From contig NZ_CAJUHF010000011.1 in NCBI RefSeq assembly GCF_910585845.1, forward strand, positions 19,986 through 83,985: 64,000 nucleotides of DNA. Reading direction: 5' to 3'. The notes under the pieces are model-generated. The model saw only the letters and a list, made by a program, of their open reading frames with translations. It searched no databases and was not told the DNA's origin. Positions 1-8,224 of the stretch are shown here, piece by piece (position 1 is the stretch's first letter; each line of letters begins with the position of its first letter). Source of the DNA: an uncultured Bacteroides sp. (GTDB lineage: Bacteria > Bacteroidota > Bacteroidia > Bacteroidales > Bacteroidaceae). The position numbers were made by a program, and so were the translations under genes.

Positions 1-569
1 ACATCAGGGAGCGTACTCTTGAAATTTGTGAGAGCCTTTCCGCTGCGCTCATACAGATTTGTGCCTAATACATTGAGTAATATATCCCTGCTCCATCCAT
101 TCTCTAATGTTTGGCGGACATAGAACAAAGCCTTGTCTGAATCAGTCGAACATTTGTCTATGATATAACGATGATGTCCCCAAGGAATAGAGAATAAATC
201 AGAATATAATCTTTCCACAAGCTGTGGAAGATTTTCTTTCTCAGATTCTTCCACAATTTGTGGAAGAATCGCAATCTGTTGTTTATAAAGAGTATAGAAA
301 CGTTTTGCGTAACGGATTGATGTTTCAGATAATCCTTCCACATCAGGCATTTCATGGCGCAAGTCACGGCTTAATGTAGCGTAAAACTTACTGCCATACT
401 TGTTATCTGCTTGCTTTTCTTCAATATCTTTACCAAGTTCCCAATAATAGCGAAGCAATTCTCTATTCACTTTTATAGCCGCCTTGATTTGGCTGCCACG
501 ATAACGCTTTACAAGCTCTTTAACCCATAAAGTGTAATCCTTATCTAATATGCCGATAGATTTAACCAT
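1..569 (-). CDS. DUF1016/YhcG-type protein, N-terminal part (cut by window edge)
   Basis: An open frame runs from an ATG at 567-569 to the left window edge without a stop, about 189 codons, so the C-terminus is missing. The protein begins MVKSIGILDKDYTLWVKEL and contains ELLRYYWELGKDI, SKFYATLSRDLRHEMPDVEG, IPWGHHRYIIDKC and FYVRQTLENGWSRDIL. These are typical of the N-terminal domain of DUF1016 (YhcG) proteins, whose C-terminal half, outside the window, is a PD-(D/E)XK nuclease-like domain. The gene starts 15 bases after the hsdS stop and is probably the last visible gene of the hsdM-int-hsdS transcript. YhcG-type genes are often found beside type I restriction genes; their exact role there is unclear. 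The family call is firm, the function is inferred from context. Confidence 0.8.
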   Translation of the reverse strand, partial: MVKSIGILDKDYTLWVKELVKRYRGSQIKAAIKVNRELLRYYWELGKDIEEKQADNKYGSKFYATLSRDLRHEMPDVEGLSETSIRYAKRFYTLYKQQIAILPQIVEESEKENLPQLVERLYSDLFSIPWGHHRYIIDKCSTDSDKALFYVRQTLENGWSRDILLNVLGTNLYERSGKALTNFKSTLPD

Positions 570-584
570 TTTATTTCTCCGTTT

Positions 585-1367
585 TTATTCACTAATTTTT
601 AGTTCACCAGACATTAGCTGTGGGAGAAGCGTGTCACGCATCTTTGCCAACCTTGCATTTTCAAGACTGTTAGAAAGTATCGTTTTGATAAAAGGAAGAA
701 CTATGTCTCCATACCTTTTTACATACGGACTTTCATTTGAGTATATTGGAAGACACTCAATATCTTTTGTATTTATACCGGGGATTGCAGCCTTTCCTCC
801 AATTGAATTTAATTGGTTCATAATGTATGGTGTACGCATATAAAAATATGCAAACGCATTATAAGCGTTATCCATTAAGTCCAAGATGAAGACATGCTCA
901 TTGATATACATTTCGTTGAAAGGAAATCCTTCTCCAAAGATAGAGAAATTTGGAATAAAATATCCCGGTTTGCCTCCGTCTTTGTAAATCAATAGCTCAT
1001 ATCCATTTATCTTTCCCTTTTTTATAGTTTGAGCATATTCTTTTGGAATGTACTTTGTCTTAGAATAGTCATAATACCCCAATCCTTTGATATTTTCCGC
1101 CCCAATGCTTGGAACGCCTTCAAAGGTTGCACCACCTTTGGGTCTTTTTCCACTTTCTATATTGTGAGGTATATCTTCGATGTAAACTATTGGTAACTCT
1201 TTGGGGGTACTACCGAGAGCTGAATCTACAAATTCACCGCCTCTGAATGGCTCGAAGTCTACGAACCACGACTTGAACAACGCCTGCGCCTGCTGCTCTA
1301 AATTATCATTTCCTTGTCTGTTTTTCAGGAAAGATGAGCCACTGTTATGTGTCAAACAATACCACAT
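585..1367 (-). CDS. hsdS: Type I restriction specificity subunit HsdS, half-size (lacks first target-recognition domain)
   Basis: The 260-residue product starts directly with a conserved HsdS spacer region (NLEQQAQALFKSWFVDFEPF, about residues 22-41). It then has one target-recognition domain (about 50-215) and ends with the distal conserved helix region (LAKMRDTLLPQLMSGELKI). Full HsdS is about 400 residues with two target-recognition domains, so the first is absent. The ATG lies one base after the recombinase stop codon and has no evident Shine-Dalgarno sequence. A half-size hsdS next to a tyrosine recombinase is what is seen in invertible hsdS loci, where silent partner sequences recombine within the conserved regions. 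Half-length HsdS proteins can dimerise in some systems, so this one may be active rather than dead. No second hsdS piece is visible in the window; it could lie beyond position 1. Confidence 0.85.
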   Translation of the reverse strand: MWYCLTHNSGSSFLKNRQGNDNLEQQAQALFKSWFVDFEPFRGGEFVDSALGSTPKELPIVYIEDIPHNIESGKRPKGGATFEGVPSIGAENIKGLGYYDYSKTKYIPKEYAQTIKKGKINGYELLIYKDGGKPGYFIPNFSIFGEGFPFNEMYINEHVFILDLMDNAYNAFAYFYMRTPYIMNQLNSIGGKAAIPGINTKDIECLPIYSNESPYVKRYGDIVLPFIKTILSNSLENARLAKMRDTLLPQLMSGELKISE

Positions 1368-1368
1368 G

Positions 1369-2361
1369 CTAATTTATGAATTTACGGTGTGAGAGTTTGA
1401 CATTGTTTTGATTCACCATTGCATAGTGCATGGTAGTATCAATCTTGACATGACCAAGTAAGCGTTGCACTTGTTCCACAGGCATACCTTTGTCGATAGC
1501 CATTGTTGCCAATGTACGGCGAAACTTGTGAGGATGAACACGCACGATCTTTGCAGAGCGGCCAATTTTGCGCAGACGAGTTTCTACCCCCGAAATCTCC
1601 AAGCGTTTATGCGGTTTAGCTAAAGAGACAAAAAGAGCCTTATTTCTGTCTTTGCGAGAAGCTAAGTATTGTTGTAGATGAATCTTTGCACGGGCATTGA
1701 AGTAAACGATGCGTTCCTTGTTACCCTTGCCAAATACGATACATTCACGCTCTGTGAAGTTGATGTCTTCTCGATTGAGTTTTACCAATTCGCCTACACG
1801 CATACCAGTTGAAGCTAGTAAGTCGATAATGGCAAGATCGCGGATTTTAGTACAATTGTCACGGAGCTGTTCGATATTCTCATCACTCAATACCTCTTTT
1901 ACCTGTGTACCTGTTTTTACTTTGTGTATTCTGCGGACGGGACTTTTGATAATGTAGTCCTCTTCTTCGAGCCAAGAAAAAAATGAGGAAAATATCCGAC
2001 GGATATTGTCAATAGTCACTTTACTTGATTTGTTTTTTCGCTGGAATACGGCAAGGTAGGCTCTAATGTCCTCGGTCGTGTAGTCAGTCACCTTTTTAGG
2101 CATCTTCTTGAATAGCTGTCGAATGGTAGAGCCATAGTATTTGATTGTCGGGGTAGTGCAACCCTCCACTTGTTTTGCAGACAGAAATATGTCAAGCAGG
2201 CGGTCGTTAGACGCTGCATTTTCGTGCAGTGTCTCGCCGTCTTCGGTAATAGTGTATTGGCTTACAATTTGAAGCAATACGCTATTAAGGTGAGTTACTT
2301 GTTCAAAACTTAACACTTCTGTCATTGCGGTGCTGATTTCCTGAATTAATTTTTCTTTCAT
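1369..2361 (-). CDS. Tyrosine recombinase (XerD-like), probable hsdS shuffling enzyme
   Basis: A 330-residue tyrosine recombinase. The N-terminal SAM-like core-binding domain covers about residues 50-140 and the catalytic domain about 155-325. The catalytic set is visible: Arg188 in STGMRVGEL, Lys213 in the GKGNKER hairpin, His278 and Arg281 in HPHKFRRT, His304 in LLGHVKIDTT and Tyr313 in TMHYAMV. The protein is complete and all residues needed for strand exchange are present. It sits between hsdM and a truncated hsdS on the same strand, the usual place for recombinases that invert hsdS segments. The first 50 residues are a poorly conserved extension. A role as an ordinary integrase of a mobile element is less likely because no element boundaries are visible. 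Confidence 0.9.
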   Translation of the reverse strand: MKEKLIQEISTAMTEVLSFEQVTHLNSVLLQIVSQYTITEDGETLHENAASNDRLLDIFLSAKQVEGCTTPTIKYYGSTIRQLFKKMPKKVTDYTTEDIRAYLAVFQRKNKSSKVTIDNIRRIFSSFFSWLEEEDYIIKSPVRRIHKVKTGTQVKEVLSDENIEQLRDNCTKIRDLAIIDLLASTGMRVGELVKLNREDINFTERECIVFGKGNKERIVYFNARAKIHLQQYLASRKDRNKALFVSLAKPHKRLEISGVETRLRKIGRSAKIVRVHPHKFRRTLATMAIDKGMPVEQVQRLLGHVKIDTTMHYAMVNQNNVKLSHRKFIN

Positions 2362-2407
2362 ATTCTTCGTTATTATATGGTGAACCTAACGAAGAGTAGA
2401 AGCTATA

Positions 2408-3949
2408 TCACTTGACGGTGAAGCCGATTTTTGCCAATTGCTTGCGGATTTCGTCTTCGAGCGTGTGCGACTGGGCGAATAAATCAGACAGTTCGGAAGT
2501 GAGGCGTTCCATTTTTTCTTGAAATGGTTCGCCGTCTTCCTCCACTTCGGCTATGCCGACATAACGTCCGGGGGTGAGGATAAAATCTTGCTTCTCTATA
2601 TCCTTGATTGTTGCAATGGCTGAAAATCCCTTTTCGGTTTCAAGCGTTCCAGCACGGAACTGCTCAAAAGTATCTGCGATACGTGCGATGTCATTGCCAT
2701 GCTCCTCCGTTTCTTCTCCACAAGAGAGTTCACGGTGTGTGCGGTCTTTCATATAGCCCATGTTACGAGCATCTATGAAAAGCGTTTTGCCCGGTTGTGC
2801 TTTCTTTTTTGTCAAAAACCACAAGCAACAAGGTATCTGCACATTGTAGAACAGTTGGGATGGCATGGCGATAATACCTTCCACCAAATCGGCTTTGACA
2901 ATGTTTTCACGAATATCTCCCTCTGTTCCCTGTTGTGAGGATAGCGAGCCATTGGCAAGAACCAAGCCGATGCGTCCATTGTCTGCCAAGTGATACAACA
3001 TGTGTTGCATCCATGCAAAGTTGGCATTTCCCTCCGGTGGTATACCGTATTGCCAACGTGGGTCGTCACGTAACTGGTCACCACCCCATTTGGAAATATT
3101 AAACGGTGGATTTGCCATTACGAAATCCGCTTTCAAGAATGGATGTTTGTCATCGTGAAAGGAATCCCCGAAACTATCGCCAAAATTGGCTTCAATTCCA
3201 CAAATGGCAAGGTTCATTTGCGCTAATTTCCACGTATTGCTGTTAAGCTCCTGGCCATAAACGGATATTTTATTGATATTACCCTGATGGCGTTCAATAA
3301 ACTTACTACTCTGCACAAACATACCGCCCGAACCACAAGCAGGGTCAAAGATTTTTCCCTTATAAGGCTGAATAACTTCAACTATGGTACGGACTACACA
3401 TGAAGGGGTGTAGAACTCACCACCTTTCTTGCCTTCTTCACGGGCAAATTCTCCAAGAAAATATTCATATACGCGTCCAAGCACATCACGAGCTTCCGAA
3501 CCTGTAAAGTGGAGGTTGTTTTCAAAAATATCAATTACGTTACCCAAGCGGCGTTTATCTAGTTCTGGACGAGCATAGTTCTTGGGAAGAATGCCTTTGA
3601 GCTGCTTGTTTTCTTTCTCCAATGCTTCCATTGCCGCATCAACGACAGCTCCGATTTCGGCAGTAAGTGAGGCATTGACAACTTTCTCCCAACGAGCATC
3701 GACAGGAACAAAGAATATGTTATCGCCAATATATTCGTCTGGGTCTTCCTCAAAGCCTTCACCTTCAGCAACAAGTTCGTCATGCTTAACTTTGAAGCAG
3801 TCGTTGATATATTTTAGGAACACAAGTCCAAGTACCACACTTTTATACTCGGCTGCATCAAGATTGCCACGTAATTCGTTTGCCGAATCCCACAATGTTT
3901 GCTCGATGGTTTTCTTTACTACGTCCTTTGTTTTTGTCTTTTTTGCCAT
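2408..3949 (-). CDS. hsdM: Type I restriction-modification DNA methyltransferase subunit HsdM
   Basis: A 513-residue N6-adenine DNA methyltransferase subunit of a type I system. It has the N-terminal helical HsdM domain (about 10-145), GGEFYTP at 176-182, the AdoMet-binding motif I DPACGSGG at 202-209 and the catalytic NPPF motif IV at 280-283. Length is normal for the family. It methylates the adenine chosen by HsdS and forms the M2S1 core that HsdR joins for restriction. It is the first gene of the visible operon hsdM, recombinase, hsdS, DUF1016. No hsdR is visible, so it must lie beyond the left edge or elsewhere. Translation starts with MAKKTKTKDVVKK. Confidence 0.95.
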   Translation of the reverse strand: MAKKTKTKDVVKKTIEQTLWDSANELRGNLDAAEYKSVVLGLVFLKYINDCFKVKHDELVAEGEGFEEDPDEYIGDNIFFVPVDARWEKVVNASLTAEIGAVVDAAMEALEKENKQLKGILPKNYARPELDKRRLGNVIDIFENNLHFTGSEARDVLGRVYEYFLGEFAREEGKKGGEFYTPSCVVRTIVEVIQPYKGKIFDPACGSGGMFVQSSKFIERHQGNINKISVYGQELNSNTWKLAQMNLAICGIEANFGDSFGDSFHDDKHPFLKADFVMANPPFNISKWGGDQLRDDPRWQYGIPPEGNANFAWMQHMLYHLADNGRIGLVLANGSLSSQQGTEGDIRENIVKADLVEGIIAMPSQLFYNVQIPCCLWFLTKKKAQPGKTLFIDARNMGYMKDRTHRELSCGEETEEHGNDIARIADTFEQFRAGTLETEKGFSAIATIKDIEKQDFILTPGRYVGIAEVEEDGEPFQEKMERLTSELSDLFAQSHTLEDEIRKQLAKIGFTVK

Positions 3950-4084
3950 TGTCGTATATAAAAGCGGAAAACTCCGCCGCTATCCCTGCGAGGCTGACCA
4001 AAGCCCATAAGACAGCGAAGGAGTTTCATATGTTGCTTTATCGTTTTTATTCTTCAGGTCATTAGCGCAGTTGAATTTTGATTG

Positions 4085-4092
4085 CAAAGTTA
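4085..4092 (-). promoter_or_regulatory. Possible -7 box for the hsdM operon
   Basis: On the minus strand this reads TAACTTTG, which matches the Bacteroides -7 consensus TAnnTTTG. It lies about 135 bases before the hsdM start. No clear TTTG-type -33 element is seen at the usual distance, so this is a weak call. The surrounding gap 3950-4557 is A/T-rich and contains no convincing gene; short open frames there lack recognisable content. Confidence 0.35.
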
Positions 4093-4506
4093 ACACCTTT
4101 TTCCCGATTTTCCTTGCGTAATTCAAGAAAATGTGTACATGCATGTGAAAAATACGAAGGTTTTGTGTGCTATAAATACAAAGACAAAATAGTGATACTA
4201 AAATGGTACTAAATTGCAAACTTTTGCTTCGATTTCGTTTATAAAAGAATGAATATCAATTTGTTGTAAAAATGTGTGTTTTGTTGCCCAGTGTATGTGG
4301 CGTTTGCTTCTCTTCCCTATTTATTTCCGTTTTTCTGTTTTTGTATCTTTCTTTGTCTTATGTTTCAATAATTTTTCTTTTCTTTGCAAAGGAGCAGTTT
4401 GGGAAGTGGAGAGGGAGCTCTCAATTCTCTACTTACTAATAGTGTGATCTGTAATTTTGGTATACATAACAGTAATTTGTTTATAAGAAATAAGGGATAC
4501 AATTCC

Positions 4507-4514
4507 TATTTTTG
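4507..4514 (+). promoter_or_regulatory. Possible -7 box for the TonB receptor gene
   Basis: TATTTTTG matches the Bacteroides -7 consensus TAnnTTTG and stands 43 bases before the ATG at 4558. A TTTG at 4476-4479 is farther away than the usual -33 spacing, so the upstream half of the promoter is uncertain. Confidence 0.45.
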
Positions 4515-4557
4515 TGACCTAAATTAATAGTATTAGGTAAGAACGTTTTCAGTAAAG

Positions 4558-6462
4558 ATGAGAAAAGAAAGAATGATACTGTGTGCTTGCTGTCTGTTGG
4601 GGGCAGTAAGCATGCATGCACAGACAAATAGAGACAGCCTGCAGATAGCCGGCAGTTATGCAATCAATGAAGTAGTAGTGACAGGAGCACGCAGCGAGAC
4701 GGACGTGCGCCATTTGCCTATGACCGTCTCGGTAGTGGGGCGCCCGCAACTCGAAGCCGGCAAACAAAGCTCCGTACTTCCGGTGCTGAATGCACAGGTT
4801 CCCGGATTCTTTTCCACTTCGCGTGGTGTATTGGGCTATGGAGTATCCACCGGAGCATCAGGTCAGATGTCACTGCGCGGAATCGGAGGTCCTGCCCAAG
4901 CCGGACTGCCTACTACCGGATTGCTGGTCCTGATCGACGGACATCCCCAGTACATGGGCTTGATGGGGCATCCCATTGCCGATGCCTGCCAGTCGATGAT
5001 GGCTGAGCGTGTGGAGGTGCTTCGAGGTCCGGCATCGGTGCTCTATGGCTCCAATGCGATGGGAGGTGTCATCAACATCGTTACACGTAAGATGCAGGGA
5101 GACGGGGTGAACACAAATATCCACCTCGGTGCCGGTTCGTACGGAACCATACAGACCGAAGCGACCAACCGCGTCCGGAAAGGACGCTTCAGTAGTGCGG
5201 TGACCGCCTCCTATAACCGCACGGACGGGCATCGCGCCAATATGGCTTTTGAACAGTACGGCGGATATCTCAAGCTGGGATATGACTTCACGGACAACTG
5301 GAAACTGTGGGGAGACGTCAACATCACCCGCTTCAATGCCACCAATCCGGGAACAGTAGATCGCCCATACCTCGACAACGACCAGCGTATCACCCGCGGA
5401 ATGACATCCTTCGCCTTAGAGAACCATTACAAACGGACGTCGGGAGCGCTGACCTTCTTCTACAATTGGGGTGACCATTGGATAAACGATGGATATCAGC
5501 CCGGCAGCAATCCGCTGGACTATCGCTTCAACTCCAATGACCAGATGCTCGGTCTGTCGTGGCATCAGAGTGTGCAACTTTTCCAAGGAAACCGCGTGAC
5601 CGTAGGTGTCGATTATTTTCATTTTGGCGGCGAAGCATGGAACCGGTTCTCCGACGGGCACCGCGAGACTTCGGCAGATAAGTCGCTGGACGAAGTAGCG
5701 GGTTACGTAGATTTCCGGCAAGACCTTGCCTCCTGGCTCACGTTCGATGCCGGCGCACGTGTGGACCATCATTCGCAGACGGGAACGGAGTTTGTACCGC
5801 AGGTAGGATTGGCTTTCCACCTCCCGCAGGACGCCGAAGTCAAGGCTATGGCAAGCAAAGGATTCCGTAATCCTACCATTCGCGAGATGTATATGTTTCC
5901 CCCGCAAAATCCGGACTTGAAGCCCGAGAAACTGTGGAACTATGAGCTTTCCTTCTCGCAACATCTCATGGAACACCGTCTGTCGTATGGTGTAAACCTC
6001 TTCTACATCAATGGAGACAACCTCATTCTGCGCCTTCCCAATCCGGCAGGCAGCGGAATGCTCAATCAGAACTCAGGCAAGATAGAGAACTGGGGAGCGG
6101 AAGCGAACATCGGATACCGCCTCAATCCGATGTGGAGCCTCACGGCAAACTACAGCTGGCTCCACATGGAGCATCCGGTGCTGGCTTCTCCCGAACATAA
6201 ACTCTACGGAGGCGTGAACTTTAAGAGAGGGCGTTGGAGCGCATCTACCGGTATCCAGTACGTGAAAGGGCTTTACACCGAACTGGATTCGGACGTCAAA
6301 GAGGACTTCGTACTGTGGGACGTACAGGCGGACTTCAAGGCAAGCCGCCTCCTGTCGTTCTATGTGCGCGGCGAGAACCTGCTGGCACAACGTTACGAGA
6401 TCATAGCCGGCTATCCGATGCCGAAAGCCACATTCATGGGGGGAATAAACATAAGTTTTTAA
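4558..6462 (+). CDS. TonB-dependent outer-membrane receptor
   Basis: A 634-residue outer-membrane receptor. A signal peptide ends near MHAQ (about residue 21). The plug domain follows (about 45-175), beginning with the conserved INEVVVTGAR and containing MAERVEVLRGPASVLYGSNA and GGVINIVTR. A 22-stranded-type barrel fills the rest and ends in the usual terminal phenylalanine (GGINISF). There is no N-terminal carboxypeptidase-like extension and no SusD partner, so it resembles siderophore, cobalamin or metal receptors more than SusC glycan importers. The substrate cannot be read from sequence. It is followed after 218 bases by an Fe-S redox gene pair on the same strand, which might process or reduce the imported ligand; this is inference only. 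Confidence 0.9.
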   Translation: MRKERMILCACCLLGAVSMHAQTNRDSLQIAGSYAINEVVVTGARSETDVRHLPMTVSVVGRPQLEAGKQSSVLPVLNAQVPGFFSTSRGVLGYGVSTGASGQMSLRGIGGPAQAGLPTTGLLVLIDGHPQYMGLMGHPIADACQSMMAERVEVLRGPASVLYGSNAMGGVINIVTRKMQGDGVNTNIHLGAGSYGTIQTEATNRVRKGRFSSAVTASYNRTDGHRANMAFEQYGGYLKLGYDFTDNWKLWGDVNITRFNATNPGTVDRPYLDNDQRITRGMTSFALENHYKRTSGALTFFYNWGDHWINDGYQPGSNPLDYRFNSNDQMLGLSWHQSVQLFQGNRVTVGVDYFHFGGEAWNRFSDGHRETSADKSLDEVAGYVDFRQDLASWLTFDAGARVDHHSQTGTEFVPQVGLAFHLPQDAEVKAMASKGFRNPTIREMYMFPPQNPDLKPEKLWNYELSFSQHLMEHRLSYGVNLFYINGDNLILRLPNPAGSGMLNQNSGKIENWGAEANIGYRLNPMWSLTANYSWLHMEHPVLASPEHKLYGGVNFKRGRWSASTGIQYVKGLYTELDSDVKEDFVLWDVQADFKASRLLSFYVRGENLLAQRYEIIAGYPMPKATFMGGINISF

Positions 6463-6544
6463 GCAAGTATTTGGTTTATATAGTCAAACGGAATTGAACG
6501 GTGAAAAGAGGAGTTATCGGAGTAAACGGGAGTTCTCGACCGAT

Positions 6545-6623
6545 AGATACCTTTATAAGTTGATACCTTTGTAAGTATGTGATTTGATAAATATATGATT
6601 TGATAAGTTTGTGAGTTGATGAA
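6545..6623 (+). repeat. Degenerate tandem repeat, unit about 16 bp
   Basis: Between the TonB receptor and the Fe-S gene, variants of GATACCTTTATAAGTT change gradually into variants of TGATTTGATAAATATA and TTGTGAGTTGATGAAC, roughly five units of about 16 bp. The rest of the 218-base gap shows no gene and no clear terminator. Confidence 0.5.
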
Positions 6624-6680
6624 CTACATATATAGATTGTTTGTGAAACTTAAATAAATAATATTCATAAGAAAAGAAGT

Positions 6681-8192
6681 ATGTTACGAAAAATCAGACT
6701 AACGTTTGCCATCTTCTTCTTCGTGCTGATCACGCTTCTGTTCCTCGATTTTACGGGGACGTTGCACGGTTGGTTCGGTTGGATGGCTAAGATTCAGTTC
6801 CTGCCTGCGGTGTTGGCACTGAATGTAGGGGTTGTGATCGCCCTGATTGTATTGACGCTGCTCTTGGGACGTGTGTATTGTTCGGTGATATGCCCCTTGG
6901 GTGTCTTTCAGGACGTGGCGGCATGGCTGGGTAAAAAACAGAAGAAGAACCGCTACTCCTATTCGCCTGCGCTCAATTGGTTGCGCTACGGGGTGTTGGC
7001 TGTGTTTGCATTGGCTTTGGTAGGGGGCGTAGGCTCTTTGGCTGCGCTGCTTGCGCCATACAGTGCGTACGGACGCATCGCCTCCAATCTTTTCGTCCCT
7101 CTCTATCAGTGGGGAAACAATCTGCTTGCCTATCTGGCAGAACGTGCGGACAGCTATATGTTCTATTCCGTAGATGTATGGGTGAAGTCTGTGGGAACAT
7201 TTGTTGTAGCTGCCTTGACGTTCGTCATCCTTGCCGTGTTGGCTTGGCGCAACGGACGTACCTACTGCAACACCATCTGTCCGGTGGGCACGGTGCTGGG
7301 ATTCTTGTCGCGCTTCTCTTTGTTGAAACCGGTGATCGATACGAGCAAGTGTAACAGCTGCGGTTTGTGTGCACGCAACTGCAAGGCATCCTGCATCGAC
7401 TCGGCAAACCACAAGATAGATTATAGCCGCTGCGTAGCCTGTATGGACTGCCTCGGAAAGTGTAAGAAAGGAGCCATCCGCTATGAACGTCCGCGCAAGC
7501 AAGTGCAACCCTCCTCCGCGGCTGCCGGAAAAGCGGACAGCGGTCAGGCAACGGAGAAAGTGGATAATGCACGTCGCGCCTTTTTCTCTGCCGGAACTAT
7601 GTTTGCTGCCACTACCTTGCTGAAAGCGCAGGAGAAGAAAGTGGACGGTGGTCTGGCTGTCATCGAAGACAAGAAGATTCCCGAACGTGCGACACCTATC
7701 TATCCCGCAGGCTCGTTGGGGGCACGCCATTTCACCCAACACTGCACTGCATGCCAGCTCTGCGTGTCGGTATGTCCCAATCAGGTTTTGCGTCCGTCCG
7801 GCAATCTGCTGACGCTGATGCAGCCGGAGATGTCGTACGAACGCGGCTATTGCCGTCCCGAATGTACCAAGTGCTCCGAAGTATGTCCCGCGGGTGCCAT
7901 CCGCCCCATCAGCCTTGCCGATAAGTCATCTACCCAGATAGGCCATGCCGTATGGATCAAGAAGAACTGCGTGCCGCTGACGGATGGGGTAGAGTGTGGC
8001 AATTGTGCCCGCCATTGTCCGTCCGGTGCCATCACGATGGTGCTTTCCGATGCCGAAGATGACAAGTCGCCGAAGATTCCGGTTGTCAATGTAGAGCGTT
8101 GCATCGGTTGCGGTGCCTGCGAGAATCTTTGTCCGGCACGTCCGTTCAGTGCCATCTATGTCGAGGGGCATGAACGCCATCGGGTGATTTAA
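6681..8192 (+). CDS. Polytopic iron-sulfur protein, NapH-NapG-like fusion
   Basis: A 503-residue membrane electron-transfer protein. Residues 1-220 hold several transmembrane helices and two CX3CP motifs (CSVICP near 67-72, CNTICP near 196-201), then two 4Fe-4S sites at 224-234 and 251-261. This is the layout of NapH, a quinol-oxidising membrane protein. At 298-316 a twin-arginine motif (RRAFF) is followed by a small hydrophobic stretch, like an internal Tat signal. After it come four further Cys clusters beginning at 355, 391, about 439 and 474, the layout of NapG. One chain therefore seems to join the membrane quinol-oxidising part to a four-cluster, probably periplasmic, ferredoxin part. 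The next gene encodes a Tat-exported Fe-S protein 32 bases downstream, a likely electron acceptor. No nap reductase is present, so the final substrate is unknown. Confidence 0.8.
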   Translation: MLRKIRLTFAIFFFVLITLLFLDFTGTLHGWFGWMAKIQFLPAVLALNVGVVIALIVLTLLLGRVYCSVICPLGVFQDVAAWLGKKQKKNRYSYSPALNWLRYGVLAVFALALVGGVGSLAALLAPYSAYGRIASNLFVPLYQWGNNLLAYLAERADSYMFYSVDVWVKSVGTFVVAALTFVILAVLAWRNGRTYCNTICPVGTVLGFLSRFSLLKPVIDTSKCNSCGLCARNCKASCIDSANHKIDYSRCVACMDCLGKCKKGAIRYERPRKQVQPSSAAAGKADSGQATEKVDNARRAFFSAGTMFAATTLLKAQEKKVDGGLAVIEDKKIPERATPIYPAGSLGARHFTQHCTACQLCVSVCPNQVLRPSGNLLTLMQPEMSYERGYCRPECTKCSEVCPAGAIRPISLADKSSTQIGHAVWIKKNCVPLTDGVECGNCARHCPSGAITMVLSDAEDDKSPKIPVVNVERCIGCGACENLCPARPFSAIYVEGHERHRVI

Positions 8193-8224
8193 TAATAGTA
8201 ATGTGATAAATGTTAGAAACATAT

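Noticed and set aside
3950..4557. Small open frames in the gap between hsdM and the TonB receptor
   Set aside because: A/T-rich, short, overlapping on both strands, no recognisable family or start context.
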